Shown: in pieces, positions 1-11,291 of the stretch
How the letters are laid out: every line of letters begins with the position of its first letter
How positions within the stretch are numbered: the stretch's first letter is position 1
Assembly (NCBI GenBank): GCA_039111635.1
Contig: JBCAQO010000139.1
Span: forward strand, 1 to 23,374
Source: Heterobasidion occidentale
Taxonomy: Eukaryota; Basidiomycota; Agaricomycetes; Russulales; Bondarzewiaceae
DNA: 23,374 bases
Direction of reading: 5' to 3'
Position numbers and translations under genes: made by a program
The notes under the pieces: model-generated
The model's input: the letters and a program-made list of their open reading frames with translations, nothing else
What the model was told of the DNA's origin: nothing
The model's database searches: none

Positions 1-1972
1 GAACACCCTCACAATCGCAGGGCCTCAAGCATGCAGGATAATATTGTGCCCCGCCTCGCTTGTGACGTCCTTTTTGAGGGCAGTATAAACGACATCCATA
101 GGCTCCGTGATGGCCGACACCCCAAAGATCATTGCCATGGCAGGGCTGTCGGCGGTCCCCAGAGCAAGAAAGGGATTCGAATCCATAACGGCCTCATCAA
201 TGGCATCCCAGTGGCACTTCCCTCACGCTGTAGTGCTGATAAGTGATACATTCCTGGAAATATAAATGAATCTAGGTTTTTGGGCTTCGACGGCCCCGGA
301 CAATCCACCAGGCAAGACAAACTTCTTCTTGTAGCGCATGTCCGGAGAGCGGTCCAATAAGATCCAGATGTATATCCAGCAATCTGAAGATTTGTTGCGA
401 TAGAGCTGCGCGCCATCAATTGAGAACATGAGAACCGGATCGTGGGGCTTGATATGCCCTGTTTGGACTGCGTCGAGGAAGTCCGTCCCATGCCAGACGT
501 CACAGAACTCTGCCAGAGAATGGTTCGCGTAGATCTCCTTGATGGCCTTCTCATAGCATGCATGTCGATATCGCATGGCCTGGGATCCCTCGACGGAGCG
601 GCGAACCGCTTGTAGCTGCGGCCCTAGAGGGATTGTATGGAATTCCTGCCGCGGCACGTTTGAGCCTGGTTTGAGAGGGTCGTACCGGAGCTCGTAGCAC
701 ACCGGACACTTGGTCAGATCCCGGAAAGGTCCTGTGAAGGCGACACAGGTGTTGACACACATATGGTGGATGATCGGGACCACACCACTCAATTCGGCAA
801 CGCGGCGTTGTATCTGATCGAATGACAAGATTTTCAGGGCGGGCTGGTATCGCATGAGCGCAGCCCGGATATCTGTATAAGTCTGCTGAGATGCATTGCT
901 AACCGCAAGGAAGAGATCGAGGGAGAGTCGGAGGATGGGATCGTCGAGTTCTACCAGTGGCCCTTTGGGACAGTGATCCGGGTCTTGCAAGGTTTGAACC
1001 AGGCTCAATGGAAGATCTCCATTTTCAACGTGGCGGTCTGGAGTTCTGAGATGAAACGTTCCGTGATGCGGATGTCTTCTATCAGGGAGGGAGAGTTTTC
1101 CGCGGTGATGTCCACGTTGTCGTCGTCTTCATTGTCGTCGTCATTATTGAGTGCACCCGCAGCACCACAGGGTCCCGCATTGAGGAGTTCGTCTTCCACT
1201 GTGTCTAGCAAGATGCCGCCGTCAGGGAAACCGCCGTCGAGCCATTCCTCGGGCGTGTGCACCGACGCGCCAGCGGGCTGCGTCATGTTTGCGGATATGT
1301 CAATGAGTGACTCGTCTTGTCTGCCGGGTGGGGGTGTGTGATCTGAATCAGGTGGAGACTCGGTGGTCTCACGAGGGCACACGGCCTCGTTGGGACGCGG
1401 TGTAGCAAGAGTAATCTGTGGAGGCGGCTCGTTTGACTAGCGTCCCCCTCCAGTTCGGTCAATGGGCTAGATGGGCCCGAGAAAGAGACCGCGGCCACAG
1501 CGAGAGGGGCAGTAGTGGGATGGACCGTTGGCGCTGTCCCGTCCCGCACTGGAACGGCACCATGGCCGTCGATTGGTGGGGTAGCAGTTGGAGCTGTGTT
1601 TTGGGCAAAGCCACCGTCCGCGTGGGAGTTCCTCGCAGGCTGAAGGATCCCTAGGTTACGTGCCTGTGTTCAGAAGAGTGATTAGCACCAAACATAGTGT
1701 TTTATACGAGGTAGACCATACCTGTGCGGCTATCTCGACGTTTGAGCTATGTCCCCTTTGGGACACTGGTGCGGATTCGCCATTGTGGTCTGAGCCCAGC
1801 GTCCTAATGAAATCTGTAAAGAGGAGGATGTGGTGGGATGGCCAACGTGTCGAGACGGGACGTGTCGATACGGCGCATGTCGAGTGTGCGTTCTGCGACT
1901 CCGTTCTTGCCAGGTGCCCCCGCAGTGCTGGATACAGTTACAGTAGTACCGCCCATTCGGAGCTCGGGGCAT
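1..1972 (-). pseudogene. Plavaka-like (CACTA-related) transposase relic, partial
   Basis: This is a broken DNA-transposon transposase that runs off the left edge. The chosen start, ATG at 1972-1970, opens a short zinc-finger-like segment with YYCNC, HCGG and spaced His residues. A plausible GT-AG intron lies at 1721-1664, followed by a Pro/Ser/Thr-rich acidic stretch (1660-1030). The segment 1008-223 carries the family's recognisable block: RLSLDLFLAVSNASQQTY, RRVAELSGVVPIIHHMC, CPVCYELR, MLMFSIDGAQLY-like text and DCWIYIWILLD, then KKKFVLPGG. The protein keeps changing frame, in exon 1 and near 1433, 1027, 290 and 230. At 1027 the coding sense resumes directly after the shift (TATLK to SLVQTL), as expected of a one-base loss. 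The downstream sequence PKNLDSFIFPG and DSNPFLALGTADSPAMAM is in other frames. Family assignment comes from remembered Tnp2/Plavaka motifs. Several frame breaks argue against activity. No terminal repeats were identified. Confidence 0.78.
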
Positions 1973-2611
1973 CCTAACTGCGTTCAGGTGTGAGTCAAGA
2001 GGGTCAATAGACAGCTGAAGCACTTACGAGGATGCAAAGGGAAGAGCGGGAAGCGTCCCAGAGTCCGGACGCGACCAATACTACGCGCGCCCCGCCCGCG
2101 CGCTGTTGATCATGTCACGTGCCCAACCTGGCAGGAATCTCGTCAAGCTCTCGCCCGCTGGGGTTTGTTTCGAGAGGACAGGTGGAATATGCTGATTGTA
2201 CCTTGTTTTGTGACAGATTTTGGCTTTCTCAAGGATGTTTCTGTAGTGTTTTACAATAGTACTAGGTGCTAATAGGTGGGCCGATCACGACATAGATGTG
2301 GCTGGTTATGTCTAGATTACAATAGCGGGGGTTCTCACTGGGCCTGAATCTGTTCGTCGGCCTTGCACAGAATAGGACCAGGTGCCGAGCCTGCCGGTGG
2401 TCAGCCAAGCGGCAAATCTCGTTGCATCTCATCCAGCTCCATAGCGATCCCAACAGAAAATTACAGAGCGAGTGCCTACAACGTTTTTACCACGCAGAAG
2501 AAACGGAGAGGTCGATGGTATGTGCTGTCCGTTTGCAAGTCCATCGAAAACTGAAGTCCTAAACACTATCGCATGCCTAGCAGACGTCTCTCCTCTCAAG
2601 TCCACCCTGCG
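1973..2611. other. intergenic, no gene recognised
   Basis: About 640 bp lie between the transposase relic and the 3' end of the next minus-strand gene. Only short open frames without recognisable sequence are present. The part next to the relic (to about 2200) may include the 5' untranslated part and terminus of the dead transposon, but no inverted repeat or target duplication could be fixed. Confidence 0.4.
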
Positions 2612-4024
2612 TCACTTCAGTCCGCGCAGCTTGACTATCACGTCCTGGACGCTCGGTGCATTCCACTCCCCACTCCATCCTTGTCTCCGTTCTCTTCTAT
2701 GCGCTAGCTCTGGGGGCTCCCACCGCTCCCTCTCGCCTGCTCTTCCCAGGAGGTTTGCCAGCCGTGACTCCGACCGCGGCGCAATCTCCGTCTCGCTCTC
2801 TATGTTGGCATTGGCAATGCCTTGGCACCGCAAACGACCTTCCTCTTCCGCAGCCCAGGCGTCGTAGTCAGCCTCCAATCGCGCTTGTGAATAGAAGAGG
2901 GATGTGAATCGTGGAAGAGGAGCTGCGCGACGCGGGCGTAGGTGCGTTGGACGTGATGCAATTCCTGCACCCAGAGCAGTTGTTGATGCTGGTATATTTG
3001 CTATCGGAACGTCTTTGACGTGCGCGGGTATATACGTACCCGGGGTTTCTAAGGAATGTGGGGTAGGAAGCTGCGGCCCATCTGATGACCGGCTCTGAGG
3101 GGGGAGAATAACGTGTTGTGGTGGAAGGTAGGCCCGCGCCATGTCTGCTGATGGTCGCGGTATTGGTGGTAGAGGGCGCTCGAGCGGGTTTTGTGGCCTC
3201 ACATCTTCGTGTCCAGACCGCGAAATTTGCATGCTGGATAGCGAACGGCTGCGCCTCAAGATCCGTTTGTCGGACTGCATGTGGTGTGTATCTGCATGGA
3301 AAACAAGCTCGGGCGGCACGTTCTCGCCCAGATGTCTGGTAAGCTTCTCCATCTTCCGCCTCCGCGTCTTCGCTTCCTTCGCCTTTTTCTTCTGCTCTGC
3401 CCTCTCTGCCGCTCTGTCGGAGACTCCAGAGAACATCTGATACATGGACGGGAAGCGCAATCCCAGCGGGGACGTCAACGTGGAGGTTGAGATGAAGGAG
3501 AGTGAGGAAGTCCGTCTGGACCATCGGCCAGGAGTCGTAGGTGACCGAGGATTGGATCGAGTAAGTTCGGAGTCATCATGTGTAGATCGGAGTGACCCGT
3601 CTGTCGTAGATTCTCTGCGAGAGGACTTGCGGAGCGCAAGCACGGTGGGTGATTGTGGGCGTTCGGTGACGTGCGACTGCGTGGACGAGCGGAAGGGCCC
3701 CTGCTGTCTCGCATCCAGAAGTGACTTCGTAGCCTGATCCGATCGCATCTCGTCTCGAGCGCTCGGGTCATCGCCCAAAAACGCACCGATTTGAGTCGTG
3801 GACGCCGGCATCGAAACATTCTCGTACTCCTCTATGACACCTTCGTTCTGGTATTTGCTCTTTCTGAGTGGAGAGCGTACAGGCGGTGTCAGATGGAGCA
3901 GCGGGGTCGTCCCAAGAATTTTGCCCAGCTTGCGCGTCGATTTGATGAGCCTGAGGCGTTGAGATGGAGTGAGGTGGTAGTACAGGTCGCTGCTGTCCGC
4001 TATAGTATAAGAGGTCGTGGACAT
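2612..4024 (-). CDS. uncharacterised basidiomycete protein, 470 aa
   Basis: This is a single-exon open frame of 470 codons, long for a region this rich in stops in other frames. It has no recognised catalytic domain. A basic N-terminal helix-like segment (residues 22-40, RLRLIKSTRKLGKILGTTP) comes first. A Ser/Thr/Arg-rich disordered stretch (about 110-190) follows, then a strongly charged probable coiled coil (about 204-230, AAERAEQKKKAKEAKTRRRK) leading into LTRHLGENVPPELVF. A Pro-rich region (about 275-340) precedes a C-terminal cluster GEWNAPSVQDVIVKLRGLK. I recall the LGxxVPPELVF and GEWN...VI.KLR.LK blocks from uncharacterised Agaricomycete proteins, but that is memory and not a search. 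There is no signal peptide or membrane segment. Composition suggests an intracellular, largely disordered scaffold or regulator. No function is assigned. The start is the first ATG of the frame. Confidence 0.7.
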   Translation of the reverse strand: MSTTSYTIADSSDLYYHLTPSQRLRLIKSTRKLGKILGTTPLLHLTPPVRSPLRKSKYQNEGVIEEYENVSMPASTTQIGAFLGDDPSARDEMRSDQATKSLLDARQQGPFRSSTQSHVTERPQSPTVLALRKSSRRESTTDGSLRSTHDDSELTRSNPRSPTTPGRWSRRTSSLSFISTSTLTSPLGLRFPSMYQMFSGVSDRAAERAEQKKKAKEAKTRRRKMEKLTRHLGENVPPELVFHADTHHMQSDKRILRRSRSLSSMQISRSGHEDVRPQNPLERPLPPIPRPSADMARAYLPPQHVILPPQSRSSDGPQLPTPHSLETPGTYIPAHVKDVPIANIPASTTALGAGIASRPTHLRPRRAAPLPRFTSLFYSQARLEADYDAWAAEEEGRLRCQGIANANIESETEIAPRSESRLANLLGRAGERERWEPPELAHRRERRQGWSGEWNAPSVQDVIVKLRGLK

Positions 4025-4766
4025 GGTGGAAATAGAATGTTTGCTGAAGTTGAATGTGTGTCGTGATAAATAAGAAACAAGGAAAAGGAAAGATTATGGC
4101 GACCCAGTCAGCCAGAGTAAAGCGAATGTGGGCGAGAGAAAGCTCGACCCTGGATAAACGCTGTTTCTGCCCTTATACTCCCTCGTGCGTGTTTGGGCTC
4201 ATCATTATCTCGAACACCACCGCCACCGCCATCAATATTTGATCCCGTGTTCGTTAATGGAATTGATGGGCTGGGGAGGCTCTTCGGAGAGTACAAGTAG
4301 ATCTCACCTGATCTCGCGGCTATTAAGAATCTGGCATGCTGAACGCCGTCATCGACATTTCAAGCGCGATCAAGGCGAAGGCAGTGTGTACCTGACTCCT
4401 TGTTCTTGCAAGAAATATGTATCGCTGAACAGTAGTAGGTGCAAACTGTACCGCACCAAGGGCTATGATCTCGTCAATTACATTAATAGAACACCTCATT
4501 ATAGACGAGGCCCATTACTGTGAAAGGCCGTTTTGACTTAGAAGGCCAAACGCGAATCTATGCGAATAGGCGAGCGAGTGACAGCTCAAATGCAAGCGAA
4601 CATCCACCGAAGACGATCACTACGCTTCGAATATTGAAAATCGGCACCGTGCTCTCGACGGAGTCAAATCAACAGAAATGAATAAACCCCGAGTAGATCC
4701 TAATTCGTCTCATCAACGTTTGACCCGTCTATTGTAACTCTTTCGAGCCATGACCGCTTAGAGTAC
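4025..4766. other. intergenic, no gene recognised
   Basis: These 742 bp separate the start of the 470-aa gene from the 3' end of the ketoacyl-CoA reductase gene. They should hold the upstream region of the former and the 3' untranslated region of the latter. I see no conserved reading frame, RNA gene or long repeat. Confidence 0.4.
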
Positions 4767-5896
4767 TCAAGCCTTTTTGGCCTCCCTCTCCTTCTTCCTC
4801 AGAGCACGTTTACGAATGTCTTTATGCAACGCATGGGTGTACTGCAGCACGACTTGCGCGGGGGCTAGCCGCATAACAAACCCGAGGAGAGCGTGCGACC
4901 AGTAGGGAATCTGAGTGCCGGGCGCGACCCCGCGCAGGACGGCGCGAACGTAGGCGTTAGGAAGCGGGATGAGCAGCGAAGGGCGACGAATTTTGGACAT
5001 GGATGACACGACGAAATAGGTGTTAGAATGCTCCACGGTGACGCCTTTGGGCCCGAGCTCGGCCGCGAGGGCGTCGGAGAACGTCGCCAAGAACGCCTTG
5101 GACGCGCCATAGGTGGCGAGCATGGGGGCGGGGGCGGCACCACCGAAAGACCCGATGTTGAGGATCAATCCACGGTGGCGAGAGACCATTCCTGGCGTGA
5201 CGAGCGAGGTAACGCGCAACGTGGCGGAGACGTTGATGGCGAGGATGTCACGAATCTCTTCGGCAGGGGTATCGATGAAGTCGGATGGCATCTCATGGGA
5301 CTTTCCAACGTTATTCACTGGGAGGGAATGAGCGCGTAGCATCAAGTGGGAAAACGGAACGCACCCAGAACACCGATATCGAGTTCCGCGAGTGCGTCGT
5401 GGAGACTTTGGTAGACAGCGTCATCAGCGTGCGCAAAGTCGATCGCAAAAGTGCGAGTCTGAACGTCCGCTAAGGGCAGAGTTGTCAAGAGAGTATGGGA
5501 TGAGGCAACATCGACATACGGATTTCCGAGGCCACGGCAGCTAGTTTGTCGGGATTGCGAGCAGCGAGGAAGACATTGAAGCCCGCTCGTGCGAGTTGGA
5601 GAGCGAATTCGCGACCAATTCCATCGGAAGCACCCGTTACCACTGCTTGAATGTGAGAGGAGGACGGCGACCGATGAAAAGAGGACCCACCAGCCCAAGC
5701 GCCTTGCTTTGCCCCAAACCTTTTCAACTGAGAGAGAGTGTGTGAGTTGATGAAGAACAACGAGGGAAAACAGACGGACAGGCCTTCCAGGCAAGACAAA
5801 CGTGCGAAGAAGAACAGAGGAGAAAGAGAGGAGGAAACAGGCGAGGGTGAGTGCGCCCACGGCCTGGAGGACGAGGCTGACGGAGGCGGGTGCCAT
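4767..5896 (-). CDS. IFA38: very-long-chain 3-oxoacyl-CoA reductase (KAR, Ifa38-like)
   Basis: This short-chain dehydrogenase performs the first reduction of the microsomal fatty-acid elongation cycle (3-ketoacyl-CoA to 3-hydroxyacyl-CoA, NADPH), supplying very-long-chain acids for sphingolipids at the ER. Five exons splice in frame: 5896-5780, 5727-5691, 5642-5520, 5469-5365 and 5317-4767, giving 310 aa. The introns are 52, 48, 50 and 47 nt, all GT-AG. An N-terminal hydrophobic segment (residues about 5-35) is followed by FGAKQGAWA, the cofactor motif TGASDGIG (54-61), NNVG (129-132), Ser184 in IGSFGG, and the catalytic Tyr197 and Lys201 in [15 protein letters not shown] is typical of the KAR/HSD17B12 group. 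The C-terminus is lysine-rich (KKEREAKKA), consistent with ER retention but not an exact KKXX signal. Length is close to the yeast enzyme. The final intron splits VL/VNNVG and is needed to join the two halves. The gene appears intact. Confidence 0.93.
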
Positions 5897-6078
5897 GTTG
5901 GGGTGGACAGAAAAGGCAATCGCAATTGCGTCGCGTTTGATCAAGTTTGACTTTTTGATCTGCTACCACGCCCTTGGCTCGTAGAGTCCGGGCTGCTCAA
6001 TAGATCTTTTCGTCGTCTCTTCGACAGTCCGAATTACTTTATGCTTCAATTTATTCTCCAAGGCCGCCTAGAAACACC
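5897..6078. promoter_or_regulatory. shared divergent promoter region, KAR / XPF
   Basis: Only 182 bp separate the start codons of the reductase (-) and the XPF nuclease (+), so both promoters and 5' leaders must lie here or overlap the genes. I see no convincing TATA box facing either gene. The gap suggests, but does not prove, a bidirectional promoter. Confidence 0.55.
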
Positions 6079-9000
6079 ATGAGTTCCGACGTTCTCACTC
6101 GCGACCTTCTACCCTTCCACCTCTCCATTCTCGAGTACCTCCACGACCCCTTGACGAGTGACCTTCTTCTCCTTGCCCGTGGCCTTGGCCTTCGCAAGAT
6201 TGTATGCACTCTGATGCAGATATACGACTCGCCTCAAAATCTCGTCCTACTCGTGAACGCGTCTCCCGAGGAGGAAGCCGCCATCGGTGAAGAGCTAGGA
6301 ATCATGGGATGCAGGAACCCTGGTTTGCGTGTGGTCGGCTATGAAATGCCAAAGAAAGACAGGTGAGTGCCCTTCGACGAATGAGACGGGCGGCTTGGCT
6401 AGTGCCTTCAGCGTATCTAGTCCCAGTAGACTTGACACTGGACACAGTACTCATCTTGAATTCATCCAGGCAGGATCTCTACAAGAAAGGGGGTTTAATA
6501 TCCGTCACATCTCGGATTCTTGTTGTCGATATGTTACAATCAGACATTCCTACAGACCTTATCACGGGTCTCCTCGTGCTGCATGCCGAAAGGCCCGTCA
6601 TCTCTCGATTGTTTCTTGTTCGCAACTTCGGGCTCATCTGAAGCGCGTAGGGTCAACGCATTGTCCCTAGAAGCGTTCATCGTCCGCCTCTATCGCGAGA
6701 AGAACAAAAAGGGATTTCTGAAAGCTTTCTCTGATCAACCCGAGCATATCACCTCGGGGCTTTCCCCATTGAAGAACATCATGAAGGAGCTGCAGTTACG
6801 GACAGTCCACATCTACCCGCGGTCAGTGAAGCACAGTCTCCCATGACGAATATTCTCTATATTCCCAACAGATTCCATGCGACGGTAAAAGACTCGCTTG
6901 AGAAGAAACGGGCCGATGTCATCGAGCTGTATCAGCCCATGACGAAGCTCATGAGCGACATTCACGGTGGCATTGTCCAATGCATGAGTACGACTCTCGC
7001 AGAACTCAAGCGTTCAAACACGACAGCAAGTTCAATCCATTCTCCCACGCTCGCGAGTGTATCTATCTTTCAGGAACTAACTGCGTGCCTACACAGTTGG
7101 ACCTGGATGACCTGAACGTCGAAAACGCCTACTTCCGCTCCTTCGATGCTATCGTGCGCAGGCAGCTCGATCCCGTGTGGCACAAAGTTGGCCCTCGGAC
7201 TAAACAACTCGTAAACGACCTCGCAACGCTCCGTCGACTCCTAACGTACGCACATCAAATTATGTCCTGATCAGTAACCAACATCTGCGCCAAAGATACC
7301 TTCTCACCTACGACGCCCTTGCGTTCCACGCCTACCTCGAAAGCATAATTGCATCGAATTCTGTCTCAGCCTCTGGCGCCGCGCGTCAGAATCATTCGCC
7401 GTGGCTACTGACGGATGCTGCACACATCATTTTTCAGAGTGCAAAAAGGCGATGTTACACGCTCGTCGCACCTACTGCGGCATCCCACCCTCCCGTCATT
7501 GACTTGGTCGATGACGAAGATGCTTGGGACGCCCTGGACGAGATTCAGGGCCAGAGCGGTAACAAAGGCAAAGGTAAAGCAGTCGAGCGGAAAAGACCGA
7601 AATGGCTGCCCGACGGGATGGATATGGTCCTGGAAGAGCTTCCCAAGTGGAGCCTTTTGGCTGAAGTGTTGAAGGAGATCGAGGAAGAAATCATGAGGCA
7701 AGAGTCGGCGGGCATGTGTACGTATATCATGATATTCTGGAAATATGATTACGATGCTCAATGTCGTCGATAGCATCCAAGGGAACCAACACTGTTCTCG
7801 TCATGACTTCATCCACCCAGACTTCCACCGCCCTCAACAAATTCTTGTCGTCCATGGACCCTGAAGCGCCTCCTGGTGCTCAGGGTCGGCGGATGATGGA
7901 AGACAAGCTGCGCGGGTATCTATGGTGGAAGGCAAAACTAAACGACGATAAGAAGGCGAGGCCTTCTGAAAAGCCGCCTGACAAACCAGTCCCTAGGCCA
8001 GCGAGTGAAGAAATATCCGAGGCGCTCAAGAAGAAGGACAGAGACAAGAGAGATCGGATGGCGAGCAGACGGAGGGTTCGGGGAGGCGCTTCCGGTACAG
8101 TATCGGCAGGACAGAATGACAGAGGTTCGAGGAGAGATGAGAGATTGGGGATGTCACTCGGGGAAGAGGTGATGAGGGATGAAGCCGACAATATTGCTAA
8201 ATTGTGTGATATTGTTCCACCTGATCCATGATTGTCTGACTGACGTGCCGTTCACGACCAACGTCTAGTCTAGCCACCCATAACCCCGCCGCGTCTGGTG
8301 ACGGGCCCGATGTTCCAGATCCTGAGGCACACAAAGCGTTTGATGAAGACCTTGCACTTGCTCTGACGCTTTCTGAAGATATCTCGTCAATCCAATCTCA
8401 GTTCGACGAGTTCTATGGGCTATTAATGCCTCAGCAAACGGTCCTTGTGCGTGCGTATTCGGACGACAGCGATGATCGTATGCTGGCCGAGATCCAGCCG
8501 CGCTTCATCGTCATTTTTGAGCCCAACCAGGATTTTATACGGCGCATCGAGGTGAGCTGAATGCTCTCTCGAGCTCGACTGATGTATCGATGATATAGTC
8601 GTCATCGCTGATACACTGCGTCCCATCGCCTTTTTGTGATATCCCAGGTGTATCGCAGCTCCAATCCTGGGCTGGGTGTTCGAGTGTATTTCATGCTCTA
8701 TCAGACGAGCTGCGAAGAACACAAATACCTTGCAGGCTTGAGGAGAGAAAAGGATGCGTTTGAGAGGCTGATCAAGGAGCGTGGGGTGAGGACATTTTGC
8801 ATCATATTATTGTATCATCTGTTCCTGACGATGTGGTTTCCATGCAGACCATGCTCATGCCTATAATCGAAGACCATCGAGTTGGAACCGAGGCAGGTGA
8901 AGCGATGATCAAGACGATCAGCACACGGGTGGCTGGAGGAAGAAAGGAGGTGTCGACTGAGCCCTCGAAGGTGCGCCTTGGGCTGTCGAATCTGGTGGAT

Positions 9001-9869
9001 GAGTCCTGAGCCCAAGGCAGGTTGTTGTTGACATGCGCGAGTTTCGGTCCACGCTGCCATCGTTGCTGCATGCATCTAAATTACTCGTGATTCCCGCGAC
9101 TCTGATTGTGGGAGATTACATTTTGACGCCTGATATCTGTGTTGAGAGGAAGAGTATACCTGATCTGGTGTCGAGTTTCAATAGCGGACGACTGTGGGTT
9201 GAGACCTGTTCGCAACCATTGCCTTGCTGATATGATGGACGAACCTCCAGCTACACCCAATGCGAACTCATGTCGGTTCATTACAAGCAGCCCATCTTGC
9301 TCATCGAGTTTGAAGAATACAAGTCGTTCTCGCTAGAGGTATATCCATGATGATTGCTCGTTTTAGTTACATCTATTCATCATCCACAGATCATACAAGA
9401 CATGAAAACATACGCGAAACCGACGAACAAGTACCCATCCAAGAACAAAGCGACGGGCTCTGAACCCTCTGCTCCTCCATCTATCCAATCGAAACTCGTC
9501 CTCTTGACGCTAACCTTCCCGCGCGTCCGCATCATCTGGTCCTCTTCTCCGTACGCGACCGCCGATATCTTCAACGATCTCAAGGCAAACTCGCCTGAAC
9601 CCGATGTCCGCCACGCCATCGGAATAGGTGCGGAGCGAGGTGCCAATGAAGGCGCTGCGGGTGACGGGGAAAGAGACGATGCGGCTGCAGAGGAGTTGTT
9701 GAGAAGTCTACCAGGCATCACTGACAAGAATCTAGCGTATGTGAAGAGACGAGTGGGAAGTGTGAGAGGGTTGTGCGACATGACTCTGGACGAAGTCAAG
9801 CAGATTCTTGGGGATGATCCGGGGAAGCGATGTTGGGAATTTTTGCACTGGGGAGAGCGTCAAGGTTGA
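6079..9869 (+). CDS. XPF: DNA repair endonuclease XPF (ERCC4 / Rad1 / Rad16 family)
   Basis: This is the catalytic subunit of the structure-specific XPF-ERCC1 nuclease, which cuts 5' of lesions in nucleotide excision repair and acts in crosslink repair and single-strand annealing. Thirteen exons give an uninterrupted 1005 aa: 6079-6362, 6470-6592, 6651-6821, 6872-7025, 7097-7245, 7296-7717, 7774-8203, 8269-8551, 8648-8785, 8848-8970, 9021-9193, 9251-9338 and 9390-9869. The N-terminal half is the degenerate SF2 helicase-like region ([55 protein letters not shown]). A charged linker (about residues 510-570) precedes [20 protein letters not shown]. The ERCC4 nuclease domain starts at [10 protein letters not shown] (760). 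Its metal site is GDY at 790-792 and ERK at 801-803. A C-terminal tandem helix-hairpin-helix begins near 949 ([11 protein letters not shown]). Ten introns are GT-AG. The two at 6593-6650 and 7026-7096 require GC donors to keep the conserved reading. The gene looks functional. Confidence 0.95.
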
Positions 9870-11291
9870 ACTCGCCGCTCAGCAGTCATACTTGTTGTCC
9901 AACACTATAAGTCTGGCTAGTGACGATGACAAGTAGCACCACTCTGTATATCTGATACCAACTTCGGCGCAGTGGGGTAAAGGAAGGCAACAGGTTATAG
10001 CTACTCCAGACCACCGTGAATACTGCGACCTACACATGCTATTCATGCATTCCGCTTCCATATCTCGTCCTCAGTATCACGCAGCATCAGTACCCGGCCA
10101 GTCCCAACGCGACCTGTTTCTTGCAGAGGTCGATCTCGGTATCGGCAAGACTCCAGGAGGCCTGAACCGCCTGGACGAGATCTTCTCGGCATTCACAGAT
10201 ACCCTGACGCATACATAAACACCTGCAAAAATCGAGATGCGTTGTCAAGACTCACAAGTTCATTGACAGCTCTGGCAGCGCTATTGAGCGCACCTAGTAC
10301 CCACCTATCATACATATCAAATCATGAAGGGACTAGGATCTGGCATCACGACTAATTACTCACGCATGATGGACACTGGCAGCCTCCCCAGCAAAGTGAA
10401 GCTTGCCGTTAGCTGCAGGCTTGGTGATTTGGGGATAAAGTTGCGTAAACTGTCCAGGACCAAAGAGGGCATATGCACCTGGAATCCCAAGCGCAGCAGA
10501 ATGTCAACAGACAAGCCTGAATCATGTTATTCGAATAGAACGTACCTGCTGTGTTTTCTTGATCGTACCAGGACCATACATCATAATCAGACACCAGTTC
10601 ATGGAGATAGTTGTGGTCCTTGATATCGTGCATGTCGGCGAGATCCTTCAGGATAACATCCAGAAGAACCTTTTCCGAGTCGCGATTGCCGGAAAATGCA
10701 CCAAAGCGCAACGCATCCTGTGCCCATGTGTAGCTGACAATCATGGTTGCGTCGGTGCCGCCAATACCATAGGAAGGATAGACGACAACTCGCGTCGGAC
10801 GATCTGTGTTGGACACTCCGCCGACCTGTCCCATCCGTTCCCACCATCTCTCTTTGAATTTGATCCCGACTTTAGTGGCTGCATCGTAGCGTAGGCTGCG
10901 CATGGCGGACCGGAGGTCCCACGAGAAATTGCATTGCGAAGTGTCGACCATACGGAGGCATGAAAGCGGGATGGTCGAGATGACATGGGAGTACGTGCGA
11001 GGGGAGCGCTCTCCAGATGTCGTGACAGTCAGGTTGTGCCCAGAGGTAGGAGAAGTCGCCGCAACACGCTTGCCGTTGACGATCTTTCCTCGGGGTAGTC
11101 TCTGTGCCATTGCTTCGGCAATGACGCTGGAGCCACCTCTGATAGAGACTTTTGTTAAAATGTATTCATCGGCCTAATGCGCAGATCGAGGCTTACTGTA
11201 TACAGTACCACGTCTGATCGTCTTCGTAGTCAAAGTCAAGCGAGTCCATCACGGTTTCCGAGAGTGCCCGATCATAAAGACCAGTGCCCGT
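9675..11291 (+). repeat. segmental tandem duplication, intact copy
   Basis: This segment runs from the last about 195 bp of XPF through the intergenic gap into exon 3 of the amine oxidase. It is repeated in the same orientation at 13027-14480. Both gene fragments stay in register with their frames in this copy, so it is the parental one. Right boundaries are set by the last shared block, TGCCCGT, at 11285-11291 and 14474-14480. Confidence 0.85.
9870..10086. other. convergent 3' intergenic gap, XPF / amine oxidase
   Basis: These 217 bp between two facing stop codons must carry both 3' ends, so the transcripts probably overlap. The same gap recurs in degraded form at about 13136-13288 as part of the tandem duplication. 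Confidence 0.5.

Noticed and set aside
2472..3737. Plus-strand open frames opposite the 470-aa gene
   Set aside because: They are short shadows of the GC-rich minus-strand coding sequence with no domain sense.
5738..5984. Plus-strand frames opposite KAR exon 1
   Set aside because: The minus strand gives a consistent spliced enzyme; the plus frames are basic low-complexity shadows.
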